Counted from the stretch's first letter, positions 50,270 to 61,967 are shown. The stretch is DNA of 64,000 bases from Siphonodentalium dalli (GCA_032622095.1 CP136065.1:63845094-63909093), one strand, 5' to 3'. Notes: generated from the sequence alone by a model not told the origin. A program made the numbers and translations.

Positions 50270-50357
50270 AGAACTATTACTATAATTAGTATATAATAGA
50301 TGCAACAAAGATATCCTATCCTATCTGCACAGTATACACAAATCTGTAAATTACCAG

Positions 50358-50803
50358 GTCTCAAAATATGGTGCTGGTCATAATTTGCAGAATGAAGTTC
50401 CTAGAGGGTGAATTTAGTGACGCTACCCCACATATCGGGTTAGCATCACTAATTTCATCCTCCAGGGACCTCATTCTGCATGGCCTCATATGCTAAGGGA
50501 GACCTAGACACAGATTTAATTTCCCACATGGTGAAGATGGTGATGTGCACCCATTGGGCACCTCGATTATGCATTGTGTCATCTGCCAATTTGGGGATAT
50601 AGAGAAACTAAACGGAAAAAGAAACTTTCTAAAGAAGTTCATTTGATAATAAAGATACTTTCCAGAGAACTTGAGGCCTAAGCAGAATGAGGTCCCCAGA
50701 GGGTGAATTTAGTGATGCTAGCACGCTGTGCGGGGTAGTGTCAGTAAATTAACCATCTGGGGACCTCACTCTGAAATTTTCCAGCACTGTATTTTGAGGC
50801 CTG
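50358..50803. mobile_element. Family D element, complete, in the 3' UTR
   Basis: Complete outer inverted repeat caggtctcaaaatatggtgc / ccagcactgtattttgaggc and both palindromes (50385-50490 and 50680-50775). Since it lies between the stop codon and AATAAA, it should be transcribed into the SEC24 mRNA. Confidence 0.88.
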
Positions 50804-50987
50804 TAATGTGTGAAATAATATTTTATTTATAAGAGCTTTCATTATCACCAAGAAATATATGTTCTTCCAAATTATCTGTCATTCTCTGCATTTGAATTTT
50901 TTTTTAACGAAAGATTATAAGATAATCCTGTATGTGCAAACCAAGTTTGTTGTCTCAAATTGTAATCTAAATATCAATGGATTTTCA

Positions 50988-50993
50988 AATAAA
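50988..50993 (+). promoter_or_regulatory. Polyadenylation signal AATAAA
   Basis: A perfect AATAAA about 720 bp after the SEC24 stop, the first canonical hexamer seen on this strand downstream of the coding end. No GU-rich element was assessed in detail. Confidence 0.6.
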
Positions 50994-51081
50994 CACCTCA
51001 AAATAAGTAAGTTCCCCCCTGATATATTACAATCCTGAGGCCGATTGTTGGGGAAATTTTTACAATTATGTTCAGTATATA

Positions 51082-51295
51082 TTAATGCCCTAAATAATCG
51101 ATTCCTTAACCACAGCAGATTTATGGGTAATTTTTCAGGATTTAGTCAGAAATATGGCTTGTGGCCATTCATTGGAAAGCTCTAAGTGAGAGCTTTTCAA
51201 TTGAATGGCAACAAGACATATTTCCGTCTAAATCCTGAAAAATTACCCATAATTCTGCTGTGGTTAAGGAGTCGATTATTTAGGGCATTACTGTA
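51082..51295. mobile_element. Family A palindromic MITE (mariner-like), diverged copy
   Basis: Both arms are present with several mismatches (gtggccattcattgg against ccaattgaatggcaac). It is the oldest-looking copy in the window and lies just downstream of the SEC24 polyadenylation signal. Confidence 0.88.
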
Positions 51296-51356
51296 TTAGG
51301 AGTTATGAATTGAGTTGATATCGTCCCGCTGAGTGCTTGCATGATTTAGTTAACAC

Positions 51357-52582
51357 TTTAGTGCTCAACTCAAAAGAAATCTCCTTGTCACGACAATAAT
51401 TAATGGCTCTGTGTCCTCAATGTAATGAGTAGACACATTACTATGAGGCGGCCAATTCCTCTTGCAAATGAGGAATGTCATTTAATGTTACTATGCACTC
51501 TTTGTCAACTGCTCCCTCATTTTGGTGTCGTAGGTCCCAAGTCACCATGGAGGGGTTCACCTGTCGTTAACTGACCGAATGTCCAGCATACATGAACATG
51601 TTCTCTCTTAGTCAACCCCGTGATTTCTGGAAAGTTGACTCTCCCCTCAATTGGCGTTCATTCAAGAATGTAGCCACTCACCATATCATTAGTCAAACAT
51701 AAGAGATTATCTTCCCAAAGTTTCGTCGCATTCTGATTACCACAACAGACGATATCCTCAAATATATCAGGGGCGACTTAATTTGTTTAAAGGCACGTGA
51801 GGCCTTAGTTGACGAAAATATTCATATTTGTTCTAATCACCGTAAACATTAAAACGCATACAGTTTCGTTCATATATACAATGACCATCACGTAAACAGC
51901 ATGTTATCATAAAGGCCTACTATATTTTACCTAAGCAAGAGCCTGATTGTGTTACAGAAGACAGCACAATGCTACTGGCTAATCATACACAAATGGCATA
52001 AACGCTCTTTATTAGTTCCATATCAGGAATTCACCAACAAAGAACGCTCTTTATGTTTACCATCATAATATAAACAAACACCAGAAAAGTTACTTTTTAT
52101 GCTTTTGTTTACATAACAATCGTCAAACATTTGACAATAACATACTGTTTATGCGATATTTCTTATTTGTATACGGACAAAGTCTGTCTACATTTTGATG
52201 TTCTTTCTGTTTGTGGCGGTTTTTGACGGGTGGAAATATTTTCACAGGATACCCACCGCCAAGGCCAACCGTACCTTTAAGGTGTTTAGATTCTCATAAA
52301 ATATGACCCTTTTTAATTTCTTGTCCGCTGTTTTATAAATGGACATTAGGTTTTACTTGAGCTAGATGTTTTGTTTTACAAAGTTGTACAGTTTGTTCAA
52401 CTTCAACCTCTGGGTGTGGGATTTTCAAGTAAATTATCTTTGTATGCTGTAAATTCAATTTCAACCCTTTCATGACTGGAGCTTCCTAAAATTTTGCGAA
52501 AATCCTGTGACAATGCATTCTCGTATACTTGCGAGTCTCCCATAGGGAGTGTCGCATATATAAGAGAAAACATTGGCCTAAC
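51357..52582 (+). repeat. 1.23-kb unit whose two ends are rejoined in reverse order at 63499-64000
   Basis: Its last 214 bp (52369-52582) reappear at 63499-63713 and its first 290 bp (51357-51640) reappear at 63714-64000, both in + orientation with only a few mismatches. No gene is visible in the unit; its right end lies inside a family C element. Confidence 0.92.
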
Positions 52583-52713
52583 AAGATTTACCTTCACCTT
52601 GTACGCCAGTGCATTCTCTTATATTTGCGAGGCTCCCTCACATATATAAGAGAATGCACTGGTACAAGTTATTTAATGCTGCACCAGTGCAGCTCCCATC
52701 ACAAAAGGGTTAA
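52461..52713 (+). mobile_element. Family C double-hairpin element
   Basis: From tcaaccctttcatgactgg to cacaaaagggttaa. Its first half, through the first hairpin, is repeated at 63592-63713, where it is joined to unrelated DNA. Confidence 0.88.
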
Positions 52714-53975
52714 GGACTTTCCCCTTGCTTTATCAATGCAAATTTGGTAAGATAATTTCTATGAGTCATTAATCACGACCAAACAAGGCCTGTTATCACA
52801 CTTGGTTGTTACAATTGGGTGGTAACTCGGACAGATTATAATCATTATATTGAAAACTAGACAAATTTATAAGTGCCAGAATTGAAACTACATCTAAATA
52901 GTTTTGGAAGCAAACAGTTATTACAAATAGTTTATAAAGGAATGTCATAAATATAATTGCAAGTTAGATCATTTACTTCTTTCTGCACAATGTTATCTTC
53001 ATGAGAACTTTATATAATGATAAAATAGGTTTATTGCAAATAAAATAATATGCAATGAGCCAGACAAGACACGCAGACCAATATAATTCCAACCCAACAA
53101 TATATAAATTACAACGAAATTTCACATGATTAACAATAAAGTGCATGTGCTCATAATATATAGTTGATTCACGAGACCTTGTGATGATTAGAAGTTAGCT
53201 ATTCAGTAACTTTCTGACTTTTAATCGATATTTAGGCTATGTGGATCAGTTAGGGGATTGATCTTTTGACGCCAGAATATGTTTGCCTTCTAATAATAAT
53301 AAAAGTGTAACCATCGGCATCTCATATCGGTATGACACTAGCTGTGTTAGTTTTAAGGGATATGTGTTTTGGGCCACCTCTTCAATTGTATTATTTCAAA
53401 ATCTTGGTCATTAAACATGACTCCAAAGTCATTGAAACAGAAAGTGAACACAATTAATTCTTATGTGCCGATTTAGTCTTGAATTACGACCTGTGTACAT
53501 ACACATTACGCACCAGTGTCACTGTGTTATATCGACATATTTCCTACACTATGTCAACAAAGAAAGGGGTTTATGGATTAAAATAGCTCCACTGCCATAA
53601 GCCGAAAACTTCTGGAGAAATAATAGCGGTCTGGGCATATTGCTCAGGCATGTCCAGTCTATTTTAATAAATTAGCAGTGGGGAGATAGCGACATAGTTT
53701 CAACAGATGGGGTACGACTTCAAGCGTTAAAAGAGTTATTGTCTTTTTCGACTTAGAAATACTTGCCCAAGTGTACTGCGGGGAGTTTCCTTTGTCCCAC
53801 TGAAACAGTAATGCCCCGAAACAGTAACATTTCTAGAAAATTCTGCTTGGTGCTTGTCTTGCCAGTAATGGACTTTACGTCAACAACACATAGGTCATAA
53901 AAATGAAATACCAGTGAAAGGTCGAAGTTTATTATATTAAACAATGTCCCTACGTGGATATTGATGACAATTCTA
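52714..53975. other. Intergenic stretch without recognised features
   Basis: Downstream of the SEC24 transcript. Only short frames; none resembles a known protein. Confidence 0.5.
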
Positions 53976-54216
53976 TTAACCCTTCCATGAGGCATGACTG
54001 CAGCTTCCAGAAATTTTGCGAAAACCCTGTGCCAAAGCATTATCTTATATATGTGAGAATAGAATACATTGGCCTAACATTATTTACCATTTAAGCCAGT
54101 GCATTCTCTTATATATGTGATGCTCCCTATGGGAGACTCGCATATACAAGAGAATGCGCTGGAACAGGACCTTTAATGCTGCACCAGCGCAGCTCCTATT
54201 ATGAACCTCAGGGTTA
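53976..54216 (+). mobile_element. Family C double-hairpin element, first hairpin damaged
   Basis: From TTAACCCTTCCATGAGGC to ctattatgaacctcagggtta. The first hairpin has lost most of its right arm (tatatgtgagaatagaatac). Confidence 0.85.
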
Positions 54217-54519
54217 TTATCCTGCATTATGTACATTTCAGAAGGCATTCAATACTTTTATCTGATTGAAGTATTATTATAGGTTGACCAGATATCATAT
54301 GTGCTATACAATAGAGAGATTGAGGCAGGATAACATGTAAATGGTTACCAACAATATGTATTTGCTTATTTGAGGCACAATTGTTTGTGAGCAGAATACT
54401 ATGTATTAATAACTGATGTGAAAAGGAGTGGCATTAGAATGTTTTTGGAAAGACAAAAAATAACATGTACAGATGCGACCTAATTATCGTGAAACACCAA
54501 TTGAAGATGACATTTAATG

Positions 54520-55475
54520 CATCACAAGGATGTAGTTAGCAGGTCAGGCCTATCCTGAATTGAACTATTATAGTTGAATTTGGCAGTGCAAAATCCACAT
54601 TTGTTCCTGTTTTGGAGGAAACTTTGGGATTGTGCATCCCAGTGCACAGTTAAATTGCAGTCTCCGTAATATTGCAGCAAATGAACAGTCTCCAGATAAA
54701 ATGGGTTGTGTAACCTCCTGCGCCAGCATATTTCCTTTAACCCTTTACCCAACAAACCGGCCAAAACCGGCCAAATAAAGCTTCAACAGCCTAAAATATC
54801 TTCGGTCTGTCTCAATAAAACCATACAAATATGGATATCATTGGAACCGGCTCCTTGACCACATTGTGATAGTTACAGTTATGCCCTGTGCCAATGCATT
54901 CTCTTATATATGCGAGTCGACCATAGGTCGCCTCGCATATATAAGAGAATGCATTGGCCTAAAAAAAAAACATTTTTAACACTTTTTACCATTTTTTCTT
55001 ACATTCTTTAACAATTTTATAATTTTGAATGTGTTAAGCCAATGCATTCTCTTATATATGCGAGGCGACCTATGGTCGACTCGCATATATAAGAGAATGC
55101 ATTGGCACAGGGCCCTTCTGTTGGGTAAAGGGTTAATAATGCCACAAGTATGCCTATCTAAATGATATTGACATGCGATTCAATCGATCCTTCATTACAC
55201 TATTTAGACCAATTGAATGTTAATTGACTTGACGATCGTGTGCCATCATGATTAATCATTCACATGGATCGAGATATGTTATTTCATCACAAAAACATGG
55301 TACCGATTTAGTAGGACACTGATTTTGAATATTATTTTATGAAATATGATTTTGGATTATCCCTTTTATATCGAATTCACAATATCCATATTCCAACTAT
55401 TATAGTTAATTATAACTATAATAATTGAATTCAGGATGTGCCTGACCTGGTAAATACATCACAAGGATGTAGTTA
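54520..55475. mobile_element. Family K element with inverted ends and a 19-bp flanking direct repeat
   Basis: catcacaaggatgtagtta occurs at 54520-54538 and 55457-55475. Just inside lie inverted ends aggtcaggcctatcctgaat / ttcaggatgtgcctgacct. A family B element (54737-55136) is nested within. A related single end occurs at 61780-61960. Confidence 0.75.
54737..55136 (+). mobile_element. Family B element nested in family K repeat
   Basis: Complete TTAA-flanked copy inside the intergenic K element, between K's two inverted ends. Nearly identical to the intronic copies, implying recent amplification. Confidence 0.92.
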
Positions 55476-56025
55476 CATCTTCTGTCTCAATGTCTCTACC
55501 TTGAAATATTGTAAAGAGAATTTGTGTTCAGTTTATTATTTAAATATGATTATTTTTGCTAATTTATTTTGTGTTTTGTTTTAATCTGTAGAACATGTTT
55601 CCAAATGTAAAATGTGTAGAATAAGATTTTTATTACCGTGAAATTGGTGGTTAATTCGTGTAAATGTTAAGTAACGACAGTTTCCAGGGTTTGATGTATT
55701 ACTGTATATAAAAATATTAATCAACCTGACCACCCATGCCCCCATCCCTCCCCCCAAAGAGAAAATGATATAATATTATAATTGATTGTGAATATCATGT
55801 GAAGCTGGCATGGAGATATATTCAGTTGTTGTATGTCTGCTTTGTTACCAAAAATTGTTTGTCTGTTTATCCCGTTGGTAGGGTAGGGCTGAGCAACAGA
55901 TTTCCATAATAATTTCAATAAGTATGATAAGCTATTTATGCTGTTTAAATCTACCAATTTCATCTATTCATGTTATAAAGTAACTTTTTTTCTTCCAGGC
56001 TCAACTTACAACAACTTACAACAAC

Positions 56026-56059
56026 TTACAAAAATCGGACTTGGCACTGAAAGGGTTAA
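56026..56059 (-). mobile_element. Family E solo terminus
   Basis: aaaatcggacttggcactga then aagggttaa is the reverse complement of the left end of the element at 61280. No partner end is nearby; it abuts a short caacttacaa tandem run and the family H repeat. Confidence 0.75.
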
Positions 56060-56705
56060 ATAACAAATTTGAAATAGTTGCATGGGTATAAAATAATAGA
56101 TATAAATTGAAGACCCCTGTCCGGAAACGCTTCTATCAATTAACATTGATTTTATTTTGAATATTTTATTTTGAAATGAGATGATTATATGGGACACTTT
56201 ATGCTTCTATTTTTAGAACAGACCATTCGGGCGATACCATATAGTGATCGAGATCATCGGGCTGTTCCCATTGAAACGTTTCGAACATCAAATGTCCCAG
56301 ATTGATTGTGTGTATTATTGTTTTATTCCATAGTTATAAGCGATAATGAGTGTAATTAACATTTATTTTTGACAAAATTACACATTAAAATTTCTGGTCT
56401 CCGTTAACAGTAACCACTATTCGTTAGCTGAACAACCACACATTTTAGACTAGAAAATATTTGAAATATAATCAATATTAATCGATAGAAGCATTTCCGG
56501 ACAGGCGTCTTCGATTCATATCTAATATTTTATACTGTAACTATATAACACATGTTTACAAAGAGATAGACCCTCTTTAAGACACGTTTGCATTATTATT
56601 ACCAAAAACACAAAATGCAACATTGGTGTTACACATATTTCACTTAACCATTTATGTAAAAAATCATTGATGAGAGTTTAACCCTTCTATACTAAAGCAT
56701 CATTG
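56060..56705. repeat. Family H repeat, two opposed arms
   Basis: 56070-56180 (gacccctgtccggaaacgct) and 56450-56580 (gcatttccggacaggcgtct) are inverted copies of one sequence with a unique middle (gggcgataccatatagtgat). The right end is cccttctatactaaagcat. Confidence 0.72.
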
Positions 56706-56719
56706 ATAGTAGACATCAC

Positions 56720-58652
56720 TAGTGTTGAGGTTTTAGAATTTACGTTTCGGTTTCGTTTTTTTTCGTTAAAAAACCTCTGTTTCGGTTTCGGTTTTAGTAA
56801 GCAATCACTTAACATAATAGCAATTAGTCCAACACAACTGGACAAAACAGGCACTACCAGTTACAGAGGGTCATAATAAGTTGGGGAACAGCTTGCTCTG
56901 TTGCTAAATCATGAACTTTAATGAGAATGTGAGATAAAAGTCATATATTGAACCATAAAGTTTAAGCAAACACAAAATAGTAGTGCCCGACTGACCATAT
57001 TTCCAGACGCTGACTCAAACTTTTTTCCGACTATACACAATATTTCCACCATACCAAAATCAAAACATAAAAGGGAAACGCAAATACAGCGACGTTTCAT
57101 GCATACAAGATGAAGTCCCGTGCGACTTATATATTGGTACCGATATCGTTTAAAGACAATAAGGCCGTGGTAATCAATCAGTTACGGTGTAGCAAGTGCG
57201 ACATGTGCCCAGTTCCTCGACAATGATGACGTAATTACGCGTTTGATGTTCCCGCTCAGTTTGTGGGTTAGAGATACCGTTACGCGTAAAAATAACTGCC
57301 GCGATCAACAAGACGCTGATAAGTGCACGTACATGTATACACGGCAATTGGCCGGCTCAAATTCGTAATATTTCGTTGAACGTTATAGATAATAAGTTCA
57401 ATTTTATTGACCGATTAGCTGGGAGAATGAAGTTTCAGAAATTGCAGTTCTAACTACCGACTTTATTTCCGCACGGAACGAAATGTTTCGTCAAGCACAC
57501 GCCATCAATTCAAATAAAGTGCACACTTATTCTAAGACAGTTGACAATAAAGGTGACAAAAGTCAACGACCTACTGGACCATTTCCCACGTGGTATAACA
57601 TTTCTTTTCGTTCGCATTCTCATTTTTACAACGACATGCTTCCTCATTTCAGTTTCGTTTGGCAACTCGACGCTTACGATATTATAGCACATATCTGAGC
57701 CGAAATGGACACATCCCGATATATAATTGATCAGAGAGATCGATTATTTGACAGCACTATCAACTAACAAGTCGATTCAATTGAACAAGAGGTGGCATCA
57801 GAGATGCTGTGTCTCGTTTTCGGTGGCTACCGCCAATTGGTGTGCATCAGTATCGGTAGACTAATTAATAGGTAAAATGGAAAAATAACTAATTAAGGGC
57901 CATAACTCCATCAAATTTTATCGGGCCAGGCTGGTTTTCGAACTCGTCCGAAATATTCTTGGCAAGTATGTCTATTCCAAATTTTAAACAAATCGGAGGA
58001 CGTTTGTTGAAGTTATCGCGCTAACGAGCTAAAAATTCACGAAAAATGACTAATTAAGGGCCATAACTCTATCAAATTTTATCGGACCAGGCCGGTTTTC
58101 GAACTCATCCGAGATATTCTTGGGAGACACCTATATACCAAATTTCAATAAAATCGGATAACGTTTGTTGAAGTTATCGTGCTAACGAGCTGAAAATTCG
58201 TGAAAAATGACTAATTAAGGGCCATAACTCTATCAAATTTTATCGGACCAGGCCGGTTTTCGAACTCATCCGAGATATTCTTGGGAGACACCTATATACC
58301 AAATTTCAATCAAATCGGATAACGTTTGTTGAAGTTATCGCGCTAACGAGCTGAAAATTCAAAGGGCCATAACTCTGTAATAAATGTGCGGACGAACCCG
58401 ATATTTGTCTGCAGCTTACGAGCATGGATATGTACTCACACACCAAATTTTTTTTTAATCCGCCCGTCCGCCGCCCACTGTCCCTCATCAAACTATAAGT
58501 CGAGTTTTGGAAAAAAACTCGACTAAAAATAAACATACAAAAAACAAAACAAAAACCTAATGTCGGTTGGGGCAGAATCACGTCGGTCGGTTTCGGTCGG
58601 TATTTTTTAAAACCGAAACCGAGTTGTTTTCTCGGTAAACCGCACAACACTA
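56720..58652. mobile_element. hAT-like non-autonomous element carrying a nested tandem repeat (TSD GACATCAC)
   Basis: 1933 bp, ends TAGTGTTGAGGTTTTAG and ACCGCACAACACTA, flanked by GACATCAC (56712-56719, 58653-58660). Subterminal ggtttcggtttcg/gaaaccgaaacc repeats mark both ends. Inside, 57888-58500 is three 161-bp units of the 'aagggccataactc' repeat type, an apparent later insertion. Confidence 0.92.
57888..58500. repeat. 161-bp tandem repeat (3 units plus partial)
   Basis: Units start at 57888, 58049 and 58210 with actaattaagggccataact. The second and third are nearly identical, the first more diverged. A partial fourth follows, then ccgcccgtccgccgcccac. A long open frame on the minus strand here is a by-product of the repeat. 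Confidence 0.88.
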
Positions 58653-58660
58653 GACATCAC

Positions 58661-59896
58661 ATTGAAAATGTTCAGATAATAAGTTCAACAAAGGGTTAAT
58701 TAATTGAAATTCAAGAGTGTCACCGGTAGTAGATTAAAAAATGCTTTTTATGTATTCAGGGTTTTGAATTTTTTTTTTTACGAAAGATATTTTAAGTGAT
58801 ATTTAGATTATAGGCTATGAAATAACTCGTTTGGGACAAAAAGTGCCAACTGAAAGACGCTATCTGGTTTGAGATTGCATTCTCCATCAATTTGTTTCAT
58901 ACTGTTTCAATGCTTTAGTGCAATAATGAGTGTCTTAATTTTTCAATAAATAATGACATTCTTTGGTATTTATAGGTCTAGTTTATATAAGAAATGACTG
59001 GAAGGTCCAATAGGGGTCATTGGATTTAGCCCGGCAGAGTAATATAACTGTGTGAATCCCAAAGAGAATTTGTTTAATTACACTGCCATTCATAACCAAT
59101 GATACCAGTCGATCTTAGTCATTCCTTATAATCATATACCAGTACATTAATAGAACATTAATAACATGAACAACTTTTCAAAACTATCAAAACAATTGTT
59201 AATACCATTGTTAATCAAATGACAACACAGTCTCATGTGTAGGTGACGTAGGTGGTTCATCACATTTTATGCAGTGGAGGCTGCAGTTATTGCTTGATAA
59301 ACATTGGAAATGTTCGTGTTAACCCCGTGGTGATCAGGGATCAGTCTAAGATGTTTCATTCAATTGGGAAAAGTCACTTCTCCCCATTTGGTTATTAGGG
59401 AGTAGTGGACTGTTATCAGGGAGAAGTAACATAGTTTAAGTTCAATTTACACCCCCATCATCACCCTTCTATGATCCAATAAGTATTATGCAACAGAAGA
59501 GCCCATTTATCAAATCATTAGAGAGTAATAACACCATTATAATCAGTAAATATAATTAAAATATGCCACTGGGACATATGCATACTGAAAAATGAGAGAG
59601 AAGTCACTTCTCCCTGGGACAAAAAAAGGGAGAAGTGGCGCATTTTGGGGAGATAATGTCTCCCCCAAGTCGCCTTCTAGGCTGGTCCAGTGGTGGTAAT
59701 AACAGGTGATTTGTACTGATGATTGTTACACGTGCTAAATGTGAGAATTCAGAGGGTGTGTGATTACATGTATATCTCACAGTTGGTCTTCAACAGCATT
59801 CTCAAACAAAGCAAAAAAACAGAAATAAGATGTTGTATAATGTTGTTTTAACTGGAGGTCTGGAACCCTGAATACGTCTTTAAGCCACACAATGTG
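58661..59896. other. Intergenic stretch without recognised genes
   Basis: Contains a few agtcacttctcccc / agggagaagtggcg phrases in both orientations (59370-59640), possibly remnants of a repeat. No coding homology. Confidence 0.45.
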
Positions 59897-60161
59897 TTAA
59901 CCCTTCCATGACTGGAGCTTCCTGAAAATTTGCGAAAACCCTGTGCCAATGTATTCTCTTATATATGCGAGTCTCACGTAGGGAGCCTCGTATATATAAG
60001 AGAATGAGTTGGCCAAACAATATTTACGTTGACTTTGTAAGCCAGTGCATTCTCTTATATATATGTGATGCTCCCTATGAGAGACACGCATATATAAGAG
60101 AATGCACTGGTGCAGGATCTTTTATGCTGCACCAGCGCAGCTCCCATCATGAAAGGGTTAA
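59897..60161 (+). mobile_element. Family C double-hairpin element
   Basis: Complete, TTAACCCTTCCATGACTGG to CATCATGAAAGGGTTAA, with both hairpins. The best full-length reference copy of the family here. Confidence 0.92.
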
Positions 60162-60731
60162 AGATTATATGTTGATTAGCTTAACATAAATATGACTTCT
60201 AATATAAGGCAACAGCACTTTTATAGCCTGGTTAACAGAACCCCTCCTACAACTTTTTCCTCAATATTGTAAACAAAAAAAATATAACATTTCTATATTA
60301 TTGGTTTGTGTTCATGCTGGTTAAAATATGAAGTATGTGGTGACTGGTGAAGAAAATATCTGATAGCAGAGTCTCTTTTTTTGCTTTCACCTTTTTTATT
60401 ATTCATACAGTTTTATGGGAAGACATACCTCAATTCTTTTTATAATTTGAGTAAAACTTTTTGTATTGAAAAATCTTCTGAAATTCATGAATAATTTCAA
60501 CTCAAATGTTCGTAAACCAGACTATTTTATTGTTGTGGCCTAATTTAAAAATAATGTGCAAGTTTGAATCTGAAATATATTGATATATTCTGTTTCCTTA
60601 TTAATTTATTGTCACGATATGAAGATTTTCAAAATGAAAAAAAATGTGTTATTTTTTACATAAAATAGTGCTTCAGATTCTCTGTTCATATTTTTTCTGG
60701 GGAGTTCTCATTCACTATCAAGATGGATTAT

Positions 60732-61192
60732 CTCTCCATTTAACAAATTTGAAATAGTTTCGTGGGTATAAAATAATAAATATGAATTGAAGACCCCTAT
60801 CCGGAAATGCTTCTATCAATTAATATTGATTTTATTTCGAATATTTTATGATAAAGTGTGATGATTAAAATGGACACGCATTTGTTAAATTTTTGGAAGA
60901 GACCGGTCAGGCGATATTAAATAGCGATAGAGATTATTAGAGTGCTCCCTCATTGCCACGCACCAAACGTCAAATGCCTCAGATGGATTGTTTGTAATGT
61001 TTTATTCTATATCCTACAGCCAAAATTTTTCATCCAATATTGATCCCAATCTTCAAATCCAAATCCTCCAATCAATAGGAAATCTTCTGACGTCTGCTTT
61101 AATTACCTGAACACCCCATCGGATGAATAATAAATGATTCCAATATATACTTTCATAACCAATGGGGAATCCATTTAGCATAGAAAGGGTTG
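60732..61192. repeat. Family H repeat
   Basis: taacaaatttgaaatagttt, gacccctatccggaaatgct and gcgatattaaatagcgatag parallel 56060-56260. Ends tttagcatagaaagggttga. Confidence 0.72.
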
Positions 61193-61279
61193 ACCATTAA
61201 ATTGAGGTGATCATTTTAGATTGTTTGGTTTTAAAAAGTCCCTGCTCTTCTAAAAAGCAAATAAGGCGTGTGAAAACTA

Positions 61280-61747
61280 TTAACCCTTTGAGTGCCAGGT
61301 CCGATTTTTGTATCAACCCATATACCCTGTGCCAATGCATTCTCTTATATATGCGAGTCGACCATAGGTCGCTTCGCATATATAAGAGAATGCATTGGCC
61401 TAACAATTTTTCATCATTTGTTATTATTTTTTACAATTTTAACAATTTTTTCTTATATTCTTTAAACTCTTTCAGTATTTTGTAGGTTTAGTGCCAGGGA
61501 ATCTTACGTTTTTCATGGGCATCAAAATTATTACAATGAATAATTGGTGATAGTTTTGAGTTATAACATGCCCCTAAGGTTTTATCCAGTTTGTTTTTAA
61601 ATTCGCTATAGCATGCTTAAGCATACCCAAAACAAATTCAACCCAAAAAAATCTAAAAAAACCCCATTTTTTATATTTTTTTAGGGCTGATTTTACAGAC
61701 CGTAAATTAGGGCCGATGAGATCGGCCCCTGGCACTGAAAGGGTTAA
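61280..61747 (+). mobile_element. Family E TTAA-flanked element containing the B/C hairpin
   Basis: Starts TTAACCCTTTGAGTGCCAGG and ends CCTGGCACTGAAAGGGTTAA: TTAA plus about 16 bp of inverted repeat. One B-type hairpin (61330-61400) lies near the left end; the rest is different from B and C. An internal stretch ctctttcag ... tagtgccaggg echoes the terminus. Confidence 0.9.
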
Positions 61748-61779
61748 AGTCCGAAAAACATCACCATAAAATATTGAAA

Positions 61780-61960
61780 AATTAGATCAGGTCAGGCACA
61801 TTCTGAATTCAAACTATTGTAGTTATATTTAACTATTGTTAAGGTAGTCGAATTTGAATGTGCTAAATCAATCATTTCCCTATTTTTGTGGAAACTATGG
61901 GGTCGCGTGCATACAGTAGCCAAATTGTACTCCAAACAACATTACAGCAAATATAGAGTC
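61780..61960. repeat. Family K fragment
   Basis: gatcaggtcaggcacattct gaattcaaactattgtag, then tgtggaaactatgggg and acattacagcaaat, parallels 54540-54690 (gaggaaactttggg, atattgcagcaaat) at roughly 70%. Confidence 0.65.
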
Positions 61961-61967
61961 TCTCGCA

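Larger units (their letters stand above)
50270..51010 (+). other. SEC24B: Probable 3' UTR of SEC24 gene
   Basis: Runs from the stop codon to just beyond the AATAAA hexamer at 50988. About 60% of it (50358-50803) is a complete family D palindromic repeat. No earlier hexamer was seen after the stop, so the mature mRNA probably carries the hairpins. The true cleavage site cannot be read from sequence alone. Confidence 0.6.

Noticed and set aside
58306-58650. 114-codon minus-strand open frame
   Set aside because: It spans the 161-bp tandem units and the hAT subterminal repeats; no recognised domain.
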